Shown piece by piece: positions 7,821 through 14,381 of a stretch of DNA of 15,626 bases. The stretch is from Candidatus Sulfotelmatobacter sp. GTDB taxonomy: Bacteria > Acidobacteriota > Terriglobia > Terriglobales > SbA1. The DNA lies in assembly GCA_030151135.1 (NCBI GenBank), contig JASLEQ010000759.1:1-15626 (forward strand), in the 5' to 3' direction. Position 1 is the stretch's first letter. Each line of letters starts with the position of its first letter. Both the position numbers and the translations under genes were made by a program. A model generated the notes under the pieces. The model was not told where the DNA came from and ran no database searches. It was given only the letters and a program-made list of their open reading frames with translations.

Positions 7821-7850
7821 AAGGCGGCCGAAAGGCCGCCTTTGGATTTT
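7821..7850. terminator. Stem-loop terminator between convergent kinase and fic genes
   Basis: AAGGCGGCC (7821-7829) pairs perfectly with GGCCGCCTT (7834-7842) around a GAAA tetraloop, followed by TTTGGATTTT. The T-tract is interrupted, but position (30 bp after the kinase stop, 22 bp before the fic stop) and stem strength fit a terminator, possibly working both ways. Confidence 0.7.
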
Positions 7851-7863
7851 GGATATCTTTCGT

Positions 7864-9051
7864 TTACCGGATCGGTTCCGTTCCGGCCTCGACAATGGCT
7901 AAATACTTGGGATAGGAAAACACGCGGTTTCTTCTGCCCCCGGTGACCTCCTTGACGACGCCGGTATCAACAAGATGCTGCAAGGCCGCAGTTACGGTGG
8001 GCACCGATAACCCCAGCGTCCTGCTCATCGACCCGATATTTGCGATGGGGCGCTTCTGCATATATTCCTGCACACCAAGCGCGGAAGATGAGGCGCGGCC
8101 AAGACCCGCGATTTTCTTTCGATCGGTTGCAAACAAGGCCAGCGAACGCTTGACCGCCGTGGATACCTCACCCGCGGTGGTTTCAATTCCCTCTAAAAAG
8201 AATGCGAGCCAATCTTCCCATGCCCCGCGCGTACGCACTTTTTGCAGCCGTTCATAGTAATAGGCCCGATGGGTCTTAAAGTAGAGACTTAGATAGAGGA
8301 GCGGCTCGCGCAACGCCTTCTTCTCGCAAAGAAGGAGCGTTATCAGAAGGCGGCCCAGCCTGCCGTTGCCATCGAGAAACGGATGAATGGTCTCAAACTG
8401 TACATGGATGAGGGCGAGCTTGACGAGCAGGGGCACCGATTCGGATTCATCATGGAGGAACTTCTCGAATGGATCGAGGCACTCCATGAGCCGGTCAGGC
8501 GGAGGCGGAACAAAGGCGGCGTTTCCTGGACGTGTTCCTCCGATCCAGTTTTGCGATCGGCGAAATTCGCCGGGAGTCTGATTGGCACCGCGCCCACCTT
8601 TGAGAAGGATGGCGTGCATCTCTCGGATCAGCCGTAATGACATTGGAAAGCCGCCACGCAGTCGGCGCAAACCATGTTGCATGGCTGCGACATAGTTGGA
8701 CACCTCTTCGACATCGTCCGTCGGCGCGCCGGGCATTGCACGGTTCTCAAAGAGCAACAACTCGGAAAGGGATGATTGGGTGCCTTCAATCTGGGACGAT
8801 AGCACCGCTTCTTTACGAACGTAGGAATAGAGCAGGAGGTTTGTATTCGGGACAATGCTCGAGAGCCCGTCGAGACGTCCGACTGCACGGTCCGCGCGCT
8901 CGATGCGCCCGTGCAGTTTTCCGAGGTTCGGGAGAGGATCAGGAGGAAGCGGTGCCGGAATGTAGGCCTTGACAGTTTCGCCAGCCACAGTAGTAACGAC
9001 ATACCGGCCAGTCTTCGAGGGCGTTTGACGGAGGGATCGCATTCTGGGCAT
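7864..9051 (-). CDS. Fic-domain AMP-transferase with C-terminal winged helix
   Basis: Fic enzymes usually transfer AMP from ATP to hydroxyl groups of target proteins. This 395-residue protein carries the complete active-site motif H223-P-F-L-D-G-N-G-R-L-G-R234. The inhibitory helix motif SxxxEG is in the same chain, N-terminal to the Fic core (S85 to E89-G90, in SSQIEGT), so it is a class II, self-inhibited Fic with no separate antitoxin needed. Residues about 320-380 look like a winged helix, with a recognition-type stretch around LGLSVPTVTAALQHLVDTGVV and a basic wing GGRRNRVFSY. The ATG at 9051 has AAAGG 7 bases upstream, which is also part of the operator repeat. The gene follows obgE on the same strand after 101 bp. 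Inference: the winged helix may bind those repeats and autoregulate the gene. The target protein is unknown. Confidence 0.93.
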   Translation of the reverse strand: MPRMRSLRQTPSKTGRYVVTTVAGETVKAYIPAPLPPDPLPNLGKLHGRIERADRAVGRLDGLSSIVPNTNLLLYSYVRKEAVLSSQIEGTQSSLSELLLFENRAMPGAPTDDVEEVSNYVAAMQHGLRRLRGGFPMSLRLIREMHAILLKGGRGANQTPGEFRRSQNWIGGTRPGNAAFVPPPPDRLMECLDPFEKFLHDESESVPLLVKLALIHVQFETIHPFLDGNGRLGRLLITLLLCEKKALREPLLYLSLYFKTHRAYYYERLQKVRTRGAWEDWLAFFLEGIETTAGEVSTAVKRSLALFATDRKKIAGLGRASSSALGVQEYMQKRPIANIGSMSRTLGLSVPTVTAALQHLVDTGVVKEVTGGRRNRVFSYPKYLAIVEAGTEPIR

Positions 9052-9058
9052 GGGGCAA

Positions 9059-9130
9059 CCTTTAATAACGCAAAGCCTTATTAAAGGATAGAGCCAAATC
9101 CTTTAATAAGCAAAACACTTATTAAAGGAT
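9059..9130. promoter_or_regulatory. Duplicated palindromic operator upstream of fic
   Basis: Four copies of one half-site occur in two inverted pairs: CCTTTAATAA at 9059-9068 and TTATTAAAGG at 9078-9087; CCTTTAATAA at 9100-9109 and TTATTAAAGG at 9119-9128. Both pairs have the same 19-bp offset, and the pairs are 41 bp apart, about four helical turns. The second pair extends to a 13-bp perfect palindrome arm (ATCCTTTAATAAG, 9098-9110, with 9118-9130). The sites lie just before the fic start; a possible minus-strand promoter (TTGCTT, 17 bases, TATCCT) overlaps them. The low GC makes a terminator unlikely. The layout is that of a two-operator repressor region. Confidence 0.7.
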
Positions 9131-9152
9131 AAGATTTCCGCGTCAACATCGA

Positions 9153-10193
9153 CTATCGGGCCGCGGGAGTCGATTCGCTGTGCGTACGCAGGCGGACGAC
9201 ACCATCAGCCATGGCATGAATCAGTTCTGGAATGCCTTTGCCGGTCACGGCAGAAATCTCATACAGTTTCAGCTTCTTCTTTTTGGCATATTTCTTCAAA
9301 GCTGCAACCTTATCTTTGTTCGCCACGTCGATTTTGGACGCAACCATGATCATCGGTTTTTCTTCCAGATGAGCACCGAAACTGGCCAACTCTCCCATGA
9401 TGACCTCAACGTCTTTTACGACGTCATCGCGTCCACTCGCATCTGAAACGTCCACCAAATGAGCCAGCAGGCTGGTGCGCTCGATGTGACGCAAGAACTG
9501 CATTCCCAAACCTGAACCGGTATGCGCGCCTTCAATCAATCCTGGAATGTCGGCTACCACGAAGCTGATCTCGTCGCGCGCGTCGCCAACGGCGACGACT
9601 CCGAGATTGGGTTCCAACGTGGTGAAGGGATAATCCGCGATTTTTGGTCGAGCTGAAGAGATGCGGGAGATTAAGGTCGATTTCCCGACATTGGGATATC
9701 CAACGAGTCCGACATCGGCCAGCAACTTCAGTTCGAGACGATAAGTATGTTCTTCGCCTGGGCGACCGGCCTCGTGCTCGCGAGGAGCCTGATGCACCGA
9801 TGTGGCAAAACGTGCATTGCCGCGCCCACCACGTCCTCCGCGGGCGATTACGAAGCGCTGGTCCGGGCTGGTGAACTCGAATGCCTTCTCGCCGGTCTCG
9901 TCATCGTAGACGATAGTTCCGACCGGGACTTTGAGGACGACATCAAGACCGTCCCGTCCCGTCTTGTTCGAGCCTTCGCCGTGACGGCCGCGGTCTGCCC
10001 TGTGCTCGGGATTGAAGCGGAAATGCACGAGCGTGTTGTGGCGCTCGCTCGATTCCATGACGACGTCGCCGCCCTTGCCGCCATCGCCGCCGGAAGGCCC
10101 ACCGCGCGGGACAAACTTCTCCCGCCGGAACGCCATACAGCCGTTCCCGCCGTCGCCGGCTTTAACCTTGATTTTCGCTTCATCGATGAACAT
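9153..10193 (-). CDS. obgE: GTPase Obg (CgtA)
   Basis: Obg is an essential ribosome-associated GTPase for late 50S subunit assembly and stress signalling. In the 346 residues, 1-158 form the glycine-rich Obg fold (for example [14 protein letters not shown] at 32-45), and about 159-335 the G domain. Visible G motifs are G1 GYPNVGKST (165-173), G2 around T191-T192 in [12 protein letters not shown]3 DIPG (215-218), a G4 that reads S286-K-I-D289 instead of NKxD, and G5 SAV (314-316). The C-terminal OCT domain of some Obg proteins is absent; the chain ends soon after the G domain. The ATG at 10193 gives the expected MFIDEAKI. It lies 91 bp after rpmA on the same strand, with two hairpins between them. 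Confidence 0.97.
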   Translation of the reverse strand: MFIDEAKIKVKAGDGGNGCMAFRREKFVPRGGPSGGDGGKGGDVVMESSERHNTLVHFRFNPEHRADRGRHGEGSNKTGRDGLDVVLKVPVGTIVYDDETGEKAFEFTSPDQRFVIARGGRGGRGNARFATSVHQAPREHEAGRPGEEHTYRLELKLLADVGLVGYPNVGKSTLISRISSARPKIADYPFTTLEPNLGVVAVGDARDEISFVVADIPGLIEGAHTGSGLGMQFLRHIERTSLLAHLVDVSDASGRDDVVKDVEVIMGELASFGAHLEEKPMIMVASKIDVANKDKVAALKKYAKKKKLKLYEISAVTGKGIPELIHAMADGVVRLRTHSESTPAAR

Positions 10194-10212
10194 TGTTGTT
10201 TCTCAAATACAA

Positions 10213-10273
10213 AGGCCTCGACCTGAGGGCGAGGCCTGTTCTTGTCTTTGGCAGAGTCGCGGGCGAGGCCCGC
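10213..10273 (-). terminator. Two intercistronic hairpins between rpmA and obgE
   Basis: AGGCCTCG (10213-10220) pairs with CGAGGCCT (10230-10237) around a 9-base loop; on the minus strand it is followed by TTTGTATTTG, a weak T-rich tail. Upstream of it GCGGGC (10259-10264) pairs with GCCCGC (10268-10273). The first could be a partial terminator or attenuator that lowers obgE expression relative to the ribosomal protein genes, or a processing site. Confidence 0.45.
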
Positions 10274-10284
10274 CACACAAACGC

Positions 10285-10548
10285 TTACTTCGCTTCGACG
10301 GGTTCGACCATCACGAACTTTCCCATCTGTCCCTTGTCCATGAACTTGATGCGTCCCGTGACTTTGGCAAAGAGAGTATCGTCCTTGCCGCGGCCGACGT
10401 TGAGCCCAGGCTTCACGCGCGTGCCTCGCTGCCGCACGATGATCGTTCCGCCGGGGACCAGTTGTCCGCCGAACGCCTTAAATCCGAGCCGCTGGGAATT
10501 CGAGTCGCGGCCGTTACGTGATGTGCCTTGTCCTTTTTTGTGCGCCAT
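10285..10548 (-). CDS. rpmA: 50S ribosomal protein L27
   Basis: L27 lies near the peptidyl transferase centre of the 50S subunit, where its N-terminal tail contacts the P-site tRNA. The protein has 87 residues, the usual length, and the standard [20 protein letters not shown] beginning with no cleavable N-terminal extension of the Firmicutes type. The [17 protein letters not shown] stretch at 27-43 is the family signature. The ATG at 10548 has only a weak ribosome binding site. It sits 48 bp downstream of rplU on the same strand in the conserved rplU-rpmA-obgE order and is presumably transcribed from the rplU promoter. Confidence 0.98.
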   Translation of the reverse strand: MAHKKGQGTSRNGRDSNSQRLGFKAFGGQLVPGGTIIVRQRGTRVKPGLNVGRGKDDTLFAKVTGRIKFMDKGQMGKFVMVEPVEAK

Positions 10549-10596
10549 AAAATCAGTTCTCGGTGGCCAGTTGCCAATGTTTGTACCGGTACTCGG

Positions 10597-11061
10597 TTAT
10601 TTCTTCTTAGTGGCTTTCTTAGCAGCTTTTTTCGGAGCAGCCTTCTTCTTGGCGCCCGCCTTCTTTGCGACCGGCTCGGCACCATGCGCTTCAGCCGGGG
10701 GCTTCGCCTTCTTCGGCTTCGCTTCCTTCTTTGGAAGCTCAGGAGCCTTAAAGCTCTGTCCGCCAAAAGCGATCTCGGCGATCCGCACGGCGGTGAAGGC
10801 TTGCCGATGTCCGCGCAGTTTCTTGTACTGTTTCTTGCGCTTGTAATGGAAGACCAGGATTTTCGCGCCGCGGCCTTCTTCCACAACCTGGCCGACTACG
10901 CGCGCGTCCGGTTGATTGCCAACCTGTCCTTCTTCACCCGAGACTGCAACGACGGGGAACTCGACCTGGCCATCGGTGCCAGTTCCGACCTTCTCGACTC
11001 GAATCACATCGCCGGGCGCCACCCGGTACTGCTTTCCACCGGCGCGGATAACCGCGTACAT
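10597..11061 (-). CDS. rplU: 50S ribosomal protein L21 with Lys/Ala-rich C-terminal extension
   Basis: L21 is a 50S subunit protein that binds 23S rRNA. Residues 1-103 match the usual full length of the family, from MYAVIRAGGKQYRV to the signature region around FHYKRKKQYKKLRGHRQ (71-87). Residues about 107-154 form an extra tail rich in Lys, Ala and Pro, resembling histone H1 tails; most L21 proteins stop before it. The tail reads in the same frame with no sign of a frameshift. The ATG at 11061 has a good GGAGG site 7 bases upstream. It is the first gene of rplU-rpmA-obgE, with a clear promoter about 200 bp upstream and a hairpin in the leader. Confidence 0.97.
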   Translation of the reverse strand: MYAVIRAGGKQYRVAPGDVIRVEKVGTGTDGQVEFPVVAVSGEEGQVGNQPDARVVGQVVEEGRGAKILVFHYKRKKQYKKLRGHRQAFTAVRIAEIAFGGQSFKAPELPKKEAKPKKAKPPAEAHGAEPVAKKAGAKKKAAPKKAAKKATKKK

Positions 11062-11134
11062 ACGTCTGCCTCCGTCAAATGTCGTTTGAAATCAGCCCGT
11101 GAATGGCCTTCCCAACGGACTTGCAACATACGAT

Positions 11135-11164
11135 CCTTGGGGCGCACACGAGCGCTGCCCAAGG
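11135..11164 (-). promoter_or_regulatory. Strong hairpin in the rplU leader (candidate L21 autoregulatory site)
   Basis: On the minus strand CCTTGGG, bulge CA, GCGC, loop TCGTGT, GCGC, CCCAAGG fold into an 11-bp stem. It lies inside the roughly 195-nt leader predicted from the promoter at 11264-11293, about 73 nt before the rplU ATG. Ribosomal protein leaders, including L21 leaders in Firmicutes, are often bound by their own product; whether this one is related is unknown. There is no T-run after it, so it is not a terminator. Confidence 0.45.
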
Positions 11165-11263
11165 GCCAGCTGATTTCTGTGCTTGCTGTGTTTCCGCCAC
11201 GGCGCTTCAGCAGCCAAGGCAGGCGTCCCCAGAACGGGTCGGCGAGTACAGTCAAACTTGATT

Positions 11264-11293
11264 ATTCTATCGTGGGCTGTGGAAATGGGTCAA
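11264..11293 (-). promoter_or_regulatory. Sigma-70-type promoter of the rplU-rpmA-obgE operon
   Basis: On the minus strand TTGACC (11293-11288) and TAGAAT (11269-11264) are separated by 18 bases, each five of six to the consensus. Transcription should start near 11257. It is the best promoter seen in the window and is placed ahead of the ribosomal protein genes. Confidence 0.65.
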
Positions 11294-11517
11294 ACAAGAA
11301 GCTTTCCGGCCCTTGCTTAGGCGGGGGGATCCTTGCGTGTTCGGGGGGCCTTGAGCGCGAGCAAAACCGCCTCAACGGGCGTCGCAATGACCCAGGATAA
11401 TGGCCTAGGCACCGTTGATAAACGACTATTGGCATCGTGATATCGTATCGCGGACCGGCCGGTTGTCCCCACTTCGATGGTGTGCGAGAATTCCGCCGGG
11501 AATCTGGAGAAACGAAA
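11294..11517. other. Intergenic region upstream of the SnoaL-like gene
   Basis: Together with 11062-11293 this makes a 456-bp stretch without a gene. This half should hold the promoter of the gene at 11518. TTGATA at 11415-11420 with a 17-base spacer to TGATAT (11438-11443) is a weak candidate. ACCGGCCGGT at 11454-11463 is a perfect 10-bp palindrome, and ATTCC/GGAAT (11490-11494, 11499-11503) forms a small hairpin just before the ribosome binding site. None of these is strong. Confidence 0.35.
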
Positions 11518-12003
11518 ATGACCAAACGTTTTATCGTCGTTCTATTTCTGTTGTTGGCATTCGCCCTTAGCATCTCAGCGCAGACGAAGAAGGCGGCGAT
11601 GAAGAAATCATCCGCCGGGCCCGTTCCCGACAAAGCCTACCTGCAGAAAATATGGGATGGCTGGTCGACGCTTGATCCTGCGAATGCTGCCAAGTTCTAC
11701 GCCACGTCTGGCCCGCACACCTTCTACGATATTGCGCCGCTGAAATACAACAGCTGGGAGGAATACGAAAGCGGGGCGAAGGCATTGGTTTCCGCCTACA
11801 AGAGCGCGAAATTTACCATGAACGACGACGCGGAAATCCATCCGCATGGAGACCTTGTTTGGGCCACGGCGACTGTTAAAGACGAGATGACCAACAAGGC
11901 AGGCAAAGTCGAGATGGGCAATTTCCGCTGGACCGTCGTTTTCGAGAACGAAGACGGCAAATGGCTCATCGTCCACGAGCACGTCTCGGCGCCACTGCAA
12001 TAA
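11518..12003 (+). CDS. Exported SnoaL-like (NTF2-fold) protein
   Basis: This 161-residue protein has a signal peptide (Lys3-Arg4, hydrophobic 5-20, cleavage likely near SISAQ at 19-23). The mature part, about 38-161, resembles a SnoaL-like ketosteroid-isomerase/NTF2 fold: a helix KIWDGWSTLDPANAAKFY, then P-H-T-F-Y-D-I, a Trp-Glu-Glu-Tyr helix, then strands ending in NFRWTVVFENEDGKWLIVHEHVS. A short linker rich in Lys follows the signal peptide. Function is unknown; the fold is shared with the protein at 1679. The start is the ATG at 11518 rather than an upstream in-frame ATG at 11437, because GGAGA (11506-11510) stands 7 bases before it and only this start puts the signal peptide at the N-terminus. 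Confidence 0.85.
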   Translation: MTKRFIVVLFLLLAFALSISAQTKKAAMKKSSAGPVPDKAYLQKIWDGWSTLDPANAAKFYATSGPHTFYDIAPLKYNSWEEYESGAKALVSAYKSAKFTMNDDAEIHPHGDLVWATATVKDEMTNKAGKVEMGNFRWTVVFENEDGKWLIVHEHVSAPLQ

Positions 12004-12017
12004 TCGGCCTTTGAAAG

Positions 12018-12071
12018 GGCGCGGCTTAAAGCCGCGCCGCCCTGCGTGTCGGTGAAGTCGGGCTTTAGCCC
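12018..12071. repeat. Pair of GC-rich palindromes between convergent genes
   Basis: GGCGCGGC (12018-12025) pairs with GCCGCGCC (12031-12038) around TTAAA, and GGGC (12060-12063) pairs with GCCC (12068-12071) around TTTA. Both have the form G-rich, TTAAA/TTTA, C-rich. They lie between the convergent stops at 12003 and 12088. They could act as a two-way terminator without T-runs, or be copies of a REP-like palindromic repeat. Confidence 0.5.
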
Positions 12072-12087
12072 CGGAGGGCCGGAGACC

Positions 12088-12837
12088 TTAATAGCTCTGC
12101 CAGAAAAAGTACACGGTCATCCCGGTCCCGACCGCCACCACGAACCAGCGGATCCATCGCGGGGGCATCTTCATTGCGTAGTGCGCGCCTAAGTAGCCTC
12201 CACCGATGGCGCCTACGATCATGATGATCCCATGTTTCCAGTAAACGGCGCGAGCGATGATGAAGGTCACAACGGCCACGCCGTTGATCACAAATCCCAT
12301 CAGACTCTTGAGGGCATTCATTCCGTGAATGTCGGTCATGCCAAGGACAGCCAGCATGGCCAGCATGACGATGCCCATGCCGCCTCCGAAGTAACCGCCA
12401 TAGACACCAACGCAGAATTGGAAGAGTGTTGCCGCGATGACGGCCTCGCGCGAGGCGGAGTGCTCGATAACCGACGCGCGGCCGCGGGCCAGTTTCTTTC
12501 CGAAAGCAAAAAGTAGAGTAGCTCCAAGCGTAAGCCACGGCAAAACACGCATAAACGTGTGGGCTGGAGTTTTCAGCAGGAGATATGCGCCGAGCAGGCC
12601 TCCGATCAGGCTTGCCGTCAGCAATGGAATCATTACGCGTCGTGGAACATCCAGGCGCTTGCGATAGGCTCCGCCGCTGGCTGCGGCGCCGGTCCAGAGC
12701 GCGATCGTATTGGTTGCATTCGCTGGAATCGGAGGCACGCCCGTGAACAGAAGTGCCGGGAAGGCGATGAAACTGCCTCCTCCAGCCACGGAATTCAGAG
12801 CGCCGCCCAGGGCTCCGGAGAGAAACAGAAACACCAT
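12088..12837 (-). CDS. TauE/SafE-family membrane permease (sulfite/sulfonate exporter-like)
   Basis: This inner-membrane protein of the TauE/SafE family has about eight hydrophobic segments. Members move anions such as sulfite, sulfoacetate or other small organic acids; the substrate here cannot be told. The two inverted family repeats are visible: LNSVAGGGSFIAFPALL near the N-terminus and GVYGGYFGGGMGIVMLAML in the middle, about 130 residues later. The length, 249-254 residues, is normal. The ATG at 12837 is preferred over an in-frame TTG at 12852, which would add five residues; neither has a convincing ribosome binding site. It is transcribed divergently from the gene at 12936 and has no sulfur-metabolism gene beside it. 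Confidence 0.92.
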   Translation of the reverse strand: MVFLFLSGALGGALNSVAGGGSFIAFPALLFTGVPPIPANATNTIALWTGAAASGGAYRKRLDVPRRVMIPLLTASLIGGLLGAYLLLKTPAHTFMRVLPWLTLGATLLFAFGKKLARGRASVIEHSASREAVIAATLFQFCVGVYGGYFGGGMGIVMLAMLAVLGMTDIHGMNALKSLMGFVINGVAVVTFIIARAVYWKHGIIMIVGAIGGGYLGAHYAMKMPPRWIRWFVVAVGTGMTVYFFWQSY

Positions 12838-12906
12838 GGTTCCAATGTTCAAGCAGTCAGGTGTATCAGAAACGGCGGGAAGCCGCCAAACTCACCTTCG
12901 GCGCTG

Positions 12907-12929
12907 CCGTCCGTCTTAGATACGGACGG
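12907..12929 (+). promoter_or_regulatory. Hairpin just before the start of the DUF1579-like gene
   Basis: CCGTCCGT (12907-12914) pairs perfectly with ACGGACGG (12922-12929) around a 7-base loop. Its 3' arm ends six bases before the ATG at 12936 and includes GGACGG, the only purine-rich stretch that could serve as ribosome binding site. Folded, it would hide that site, so it might control translation. A second small stem, GGCGG/CCGCC at 12874-12887, lies upstream. Confidence 0.4.
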
Positions 12930-12935
12930 TAAATC

Positions 12936-13454
12936 ATGAGAATCGCATTGCTGATGTTTCTCTTCGTTCCATATCTTCCCGCACAACAAACCAGCGCTCC
13001 ACCGAACCCATGCGAAGCGCCGCAACAGCAGCAACTTCAGTTTTGGGTCGGTGATTGGGACCTGACCTGGCCTGGCAGCAAGCCCGGCGAGCTGGGACAC
13101 GGGACCAACAGCATCAAGCGCATTATGGACGGCTGCGTGATTCAGGAGAACTTCTCTGGTGGAGACTCAATGCATCTGCGTGGAACCAGCGTCTCGATCT
13201 TCGATGTGAGATCGGGTCACTGGAAGCAGACCTGGGTCGACAACGAGGGCGGCTATCTCGATTTCGTCGGCGATCTCAAGGATGGCCAGATGATTCTGCA
13301 GCGCGAAGCCATGCCCAATGGCAAGAAGACGCTGCAGCGAATGGTGTGGAAGAACATCACGCCCAACGAACTGGATTGGAGTTGGGAAATTTCCTCTGAC
13401 GAGGGGAAGACCTGGCAAGTGAACTGGCCTATCCATTACAAACGCGCACATTAA
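12936..13454 (+). CDS. Exported conserved protein, DUF1579-like
   Basis: This 172-residue protein has a short signal peptide (MRIALLMFLFVPYLPAQQ) and is probably exported. The mature part opens with FWVGDWDLTW (36-45), followed by repeated beta-strand patterns with a Gly-Cys (66-67) and W-x-Q-T-W-V-D-N (96-103), and ends with S-S-D-E-G-K-T-W (153-160). The FWxGxWD opening and the strand pattern resemble DUF1579 and related lipocalin-like exported proteins; this assignment is by pattern only. Function is unknown. The ATG at 12936 is chosen because it begins the signal peptide directly; a hairpin covers the bases upstream. The Met-rich protein gene follows after 76 bp on the same strand. Confidence 0.8.
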   Translation: MRIALLMFLFVPYLPAQQTSAPPNPCEAPQQQQLQFWVGDWDLTWPGSKPGELGHGTNSIKRIMDGCVIQENFSGGDSMHLRGTSVSIFDVRSGHWKQTWVDNEGGYLDFVGDLKDGQMILQREAMPNGKKTLQRMVWKNITPNELDWSWEISSDEGKTWQVNWPIHYKRAH

Positions 13455-13530
13455 TTTCGCAGCGATTACTGCCGTAACCGCCGTAGCAGCCCCTGGAGCG
13501 GAACAAACTCGCCGGAGGTGTGTTCTTATA

Positions 13531-14352
13531 TTGCGAGTGGGGTTTCCGATGCGCTATCCGATCTTCTTAGCTGTTGTGTTGTTGTGCCCAGCCGTTTTTG
13601 GCCAGGCAGCGAACCAGGCCTCCGGGAATGCAGCGGCGATGCCGGGGATGTCGGGCCAGGACATGTCGACGATGAAAGACATGCCGCCGGCTGACGAAAA
13701 AGATGCGAGTGGCAGTTCCGCCATGCTGCACACCATGGAAGGTCACATGGATATGGGACCTCACATGAAGATGACAGAACTGCGCGCGCCGAAACCGGGC
13801 GACGCGGAGCGCGCGAAGAAAGTTGCGGAGGCGGCTCGCAGAGCGGCGGAGAAATACCGGGACTACCACACAGCGCTTGCCGACGGTTTCCATATTTTCC
13901 TACCCAACGTTCCGCAGCTGGTATATCACTTCACGAACTCGAGTTATGCCGTTGAGGCGCAGCTGAACTTCAATCCGGATCATCCGACATCACTGCTTTA
14001 CGAAAAACATGGCGACGATTACAAGCTGATTGGGGTGATGTACACCGCGCCTAAACACTTTAGTGAAGATGATCTCGACGCCCGCATTCCACTGAGCGTT
14101 GCACAATGGCATGAGCACGTGAATTTTTGCAAAGCGCCTGGGGACATGCCACGCGCGGAAAAATGGCAGAAGATGCTTGGCCCCAATGCGGAATTCGGCT
14201 TGAAGGGATCCATTCACACGCAGGAAGCGTGCGACGCCGCCGGAGGCACGTTCCTGCCCGTTGTCTTCAACTGGATGGTGCACGTGTATCCATTCGAAAA
14301 AGATCAGGCCAGCATCTGGTCCGTCGACCGTCAACACGGCGACGCAGACTAG
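13531..14352 (+). CDS. Exported Met/His-rich protein, possible metal binder
   Basis: The protein has 273 residues with a signal peptide to about residue 25 (VFGQ). Residues 37-81 contain eleven Met and three His in repeated M-x-x-M, M-x-M and H-M patterns, as in copper-binding segments of other exported proteins. A helix rich in Ala, Arg and Lys (91-110) leads to a globular part with YHTALADGFHIFLPNVPQ (112-128), HFTNSSYAVEAQLNFNP, and W193-H-E-H196-x3-C200, a possible metal site, plus C234. I do not recognise a named family, and metal binding is inference. The start is uncertain: TTG at 13531 has GGAGG (13514-13518) 12 bases upstream; ATG at 13549 would remove six residues and leave the signal peptide intact. 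Confidence 0.8.
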   Translation: MRVGFPMRYPIFLAVVLLCPAVFGQAANQASGNAAAMPGMSGQDMSTMKDMPPADEKDASGSSAMLHTMEGHMDMGPHMKMTELRAPKPGDAERAKKVAEAARRAAEKYRDYHTALADGFHIFLPNVPQLVYHFTNSSYAVEAQLNFNPDHPTSLLYEKHGDDYKLIGVMYTAPKHFSEDDLDARIPLSVAQWHEHVNFCKAPGDMPRAEKWQKMLGPNAEFGLKGSIHTQEACDAAGGTFLPVVFNWMVHVYPFEKDQASIWSVDRQHGDAD

Positions 14353-14381
14353 AAAACCGCGCACATCGATAGACATCAATG

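Noticed and set aside
7864..9130. Two-gene Fic toxin-antitoxin module
   Set aside because: No small antitoxin gene is adjacent; the inhibitory SxxxEG motif is inside the Fic protein, so it is a class II single-chain enzyme.
9098..9130. Terminator after obgE
   Set aside because: The 13-bp stem is AT-rich and is one of two copies of the same palindrome with fixed spacing, which fits protein binding better than termination.
10193..11400. Long plus-strand open frames (217 and 290 codons)
   Set aside because: They are antisense to rplU and rpmA; their Phe- and Leu-rich composition is the reverse image of the Lys/Ala-rich L21 tail.
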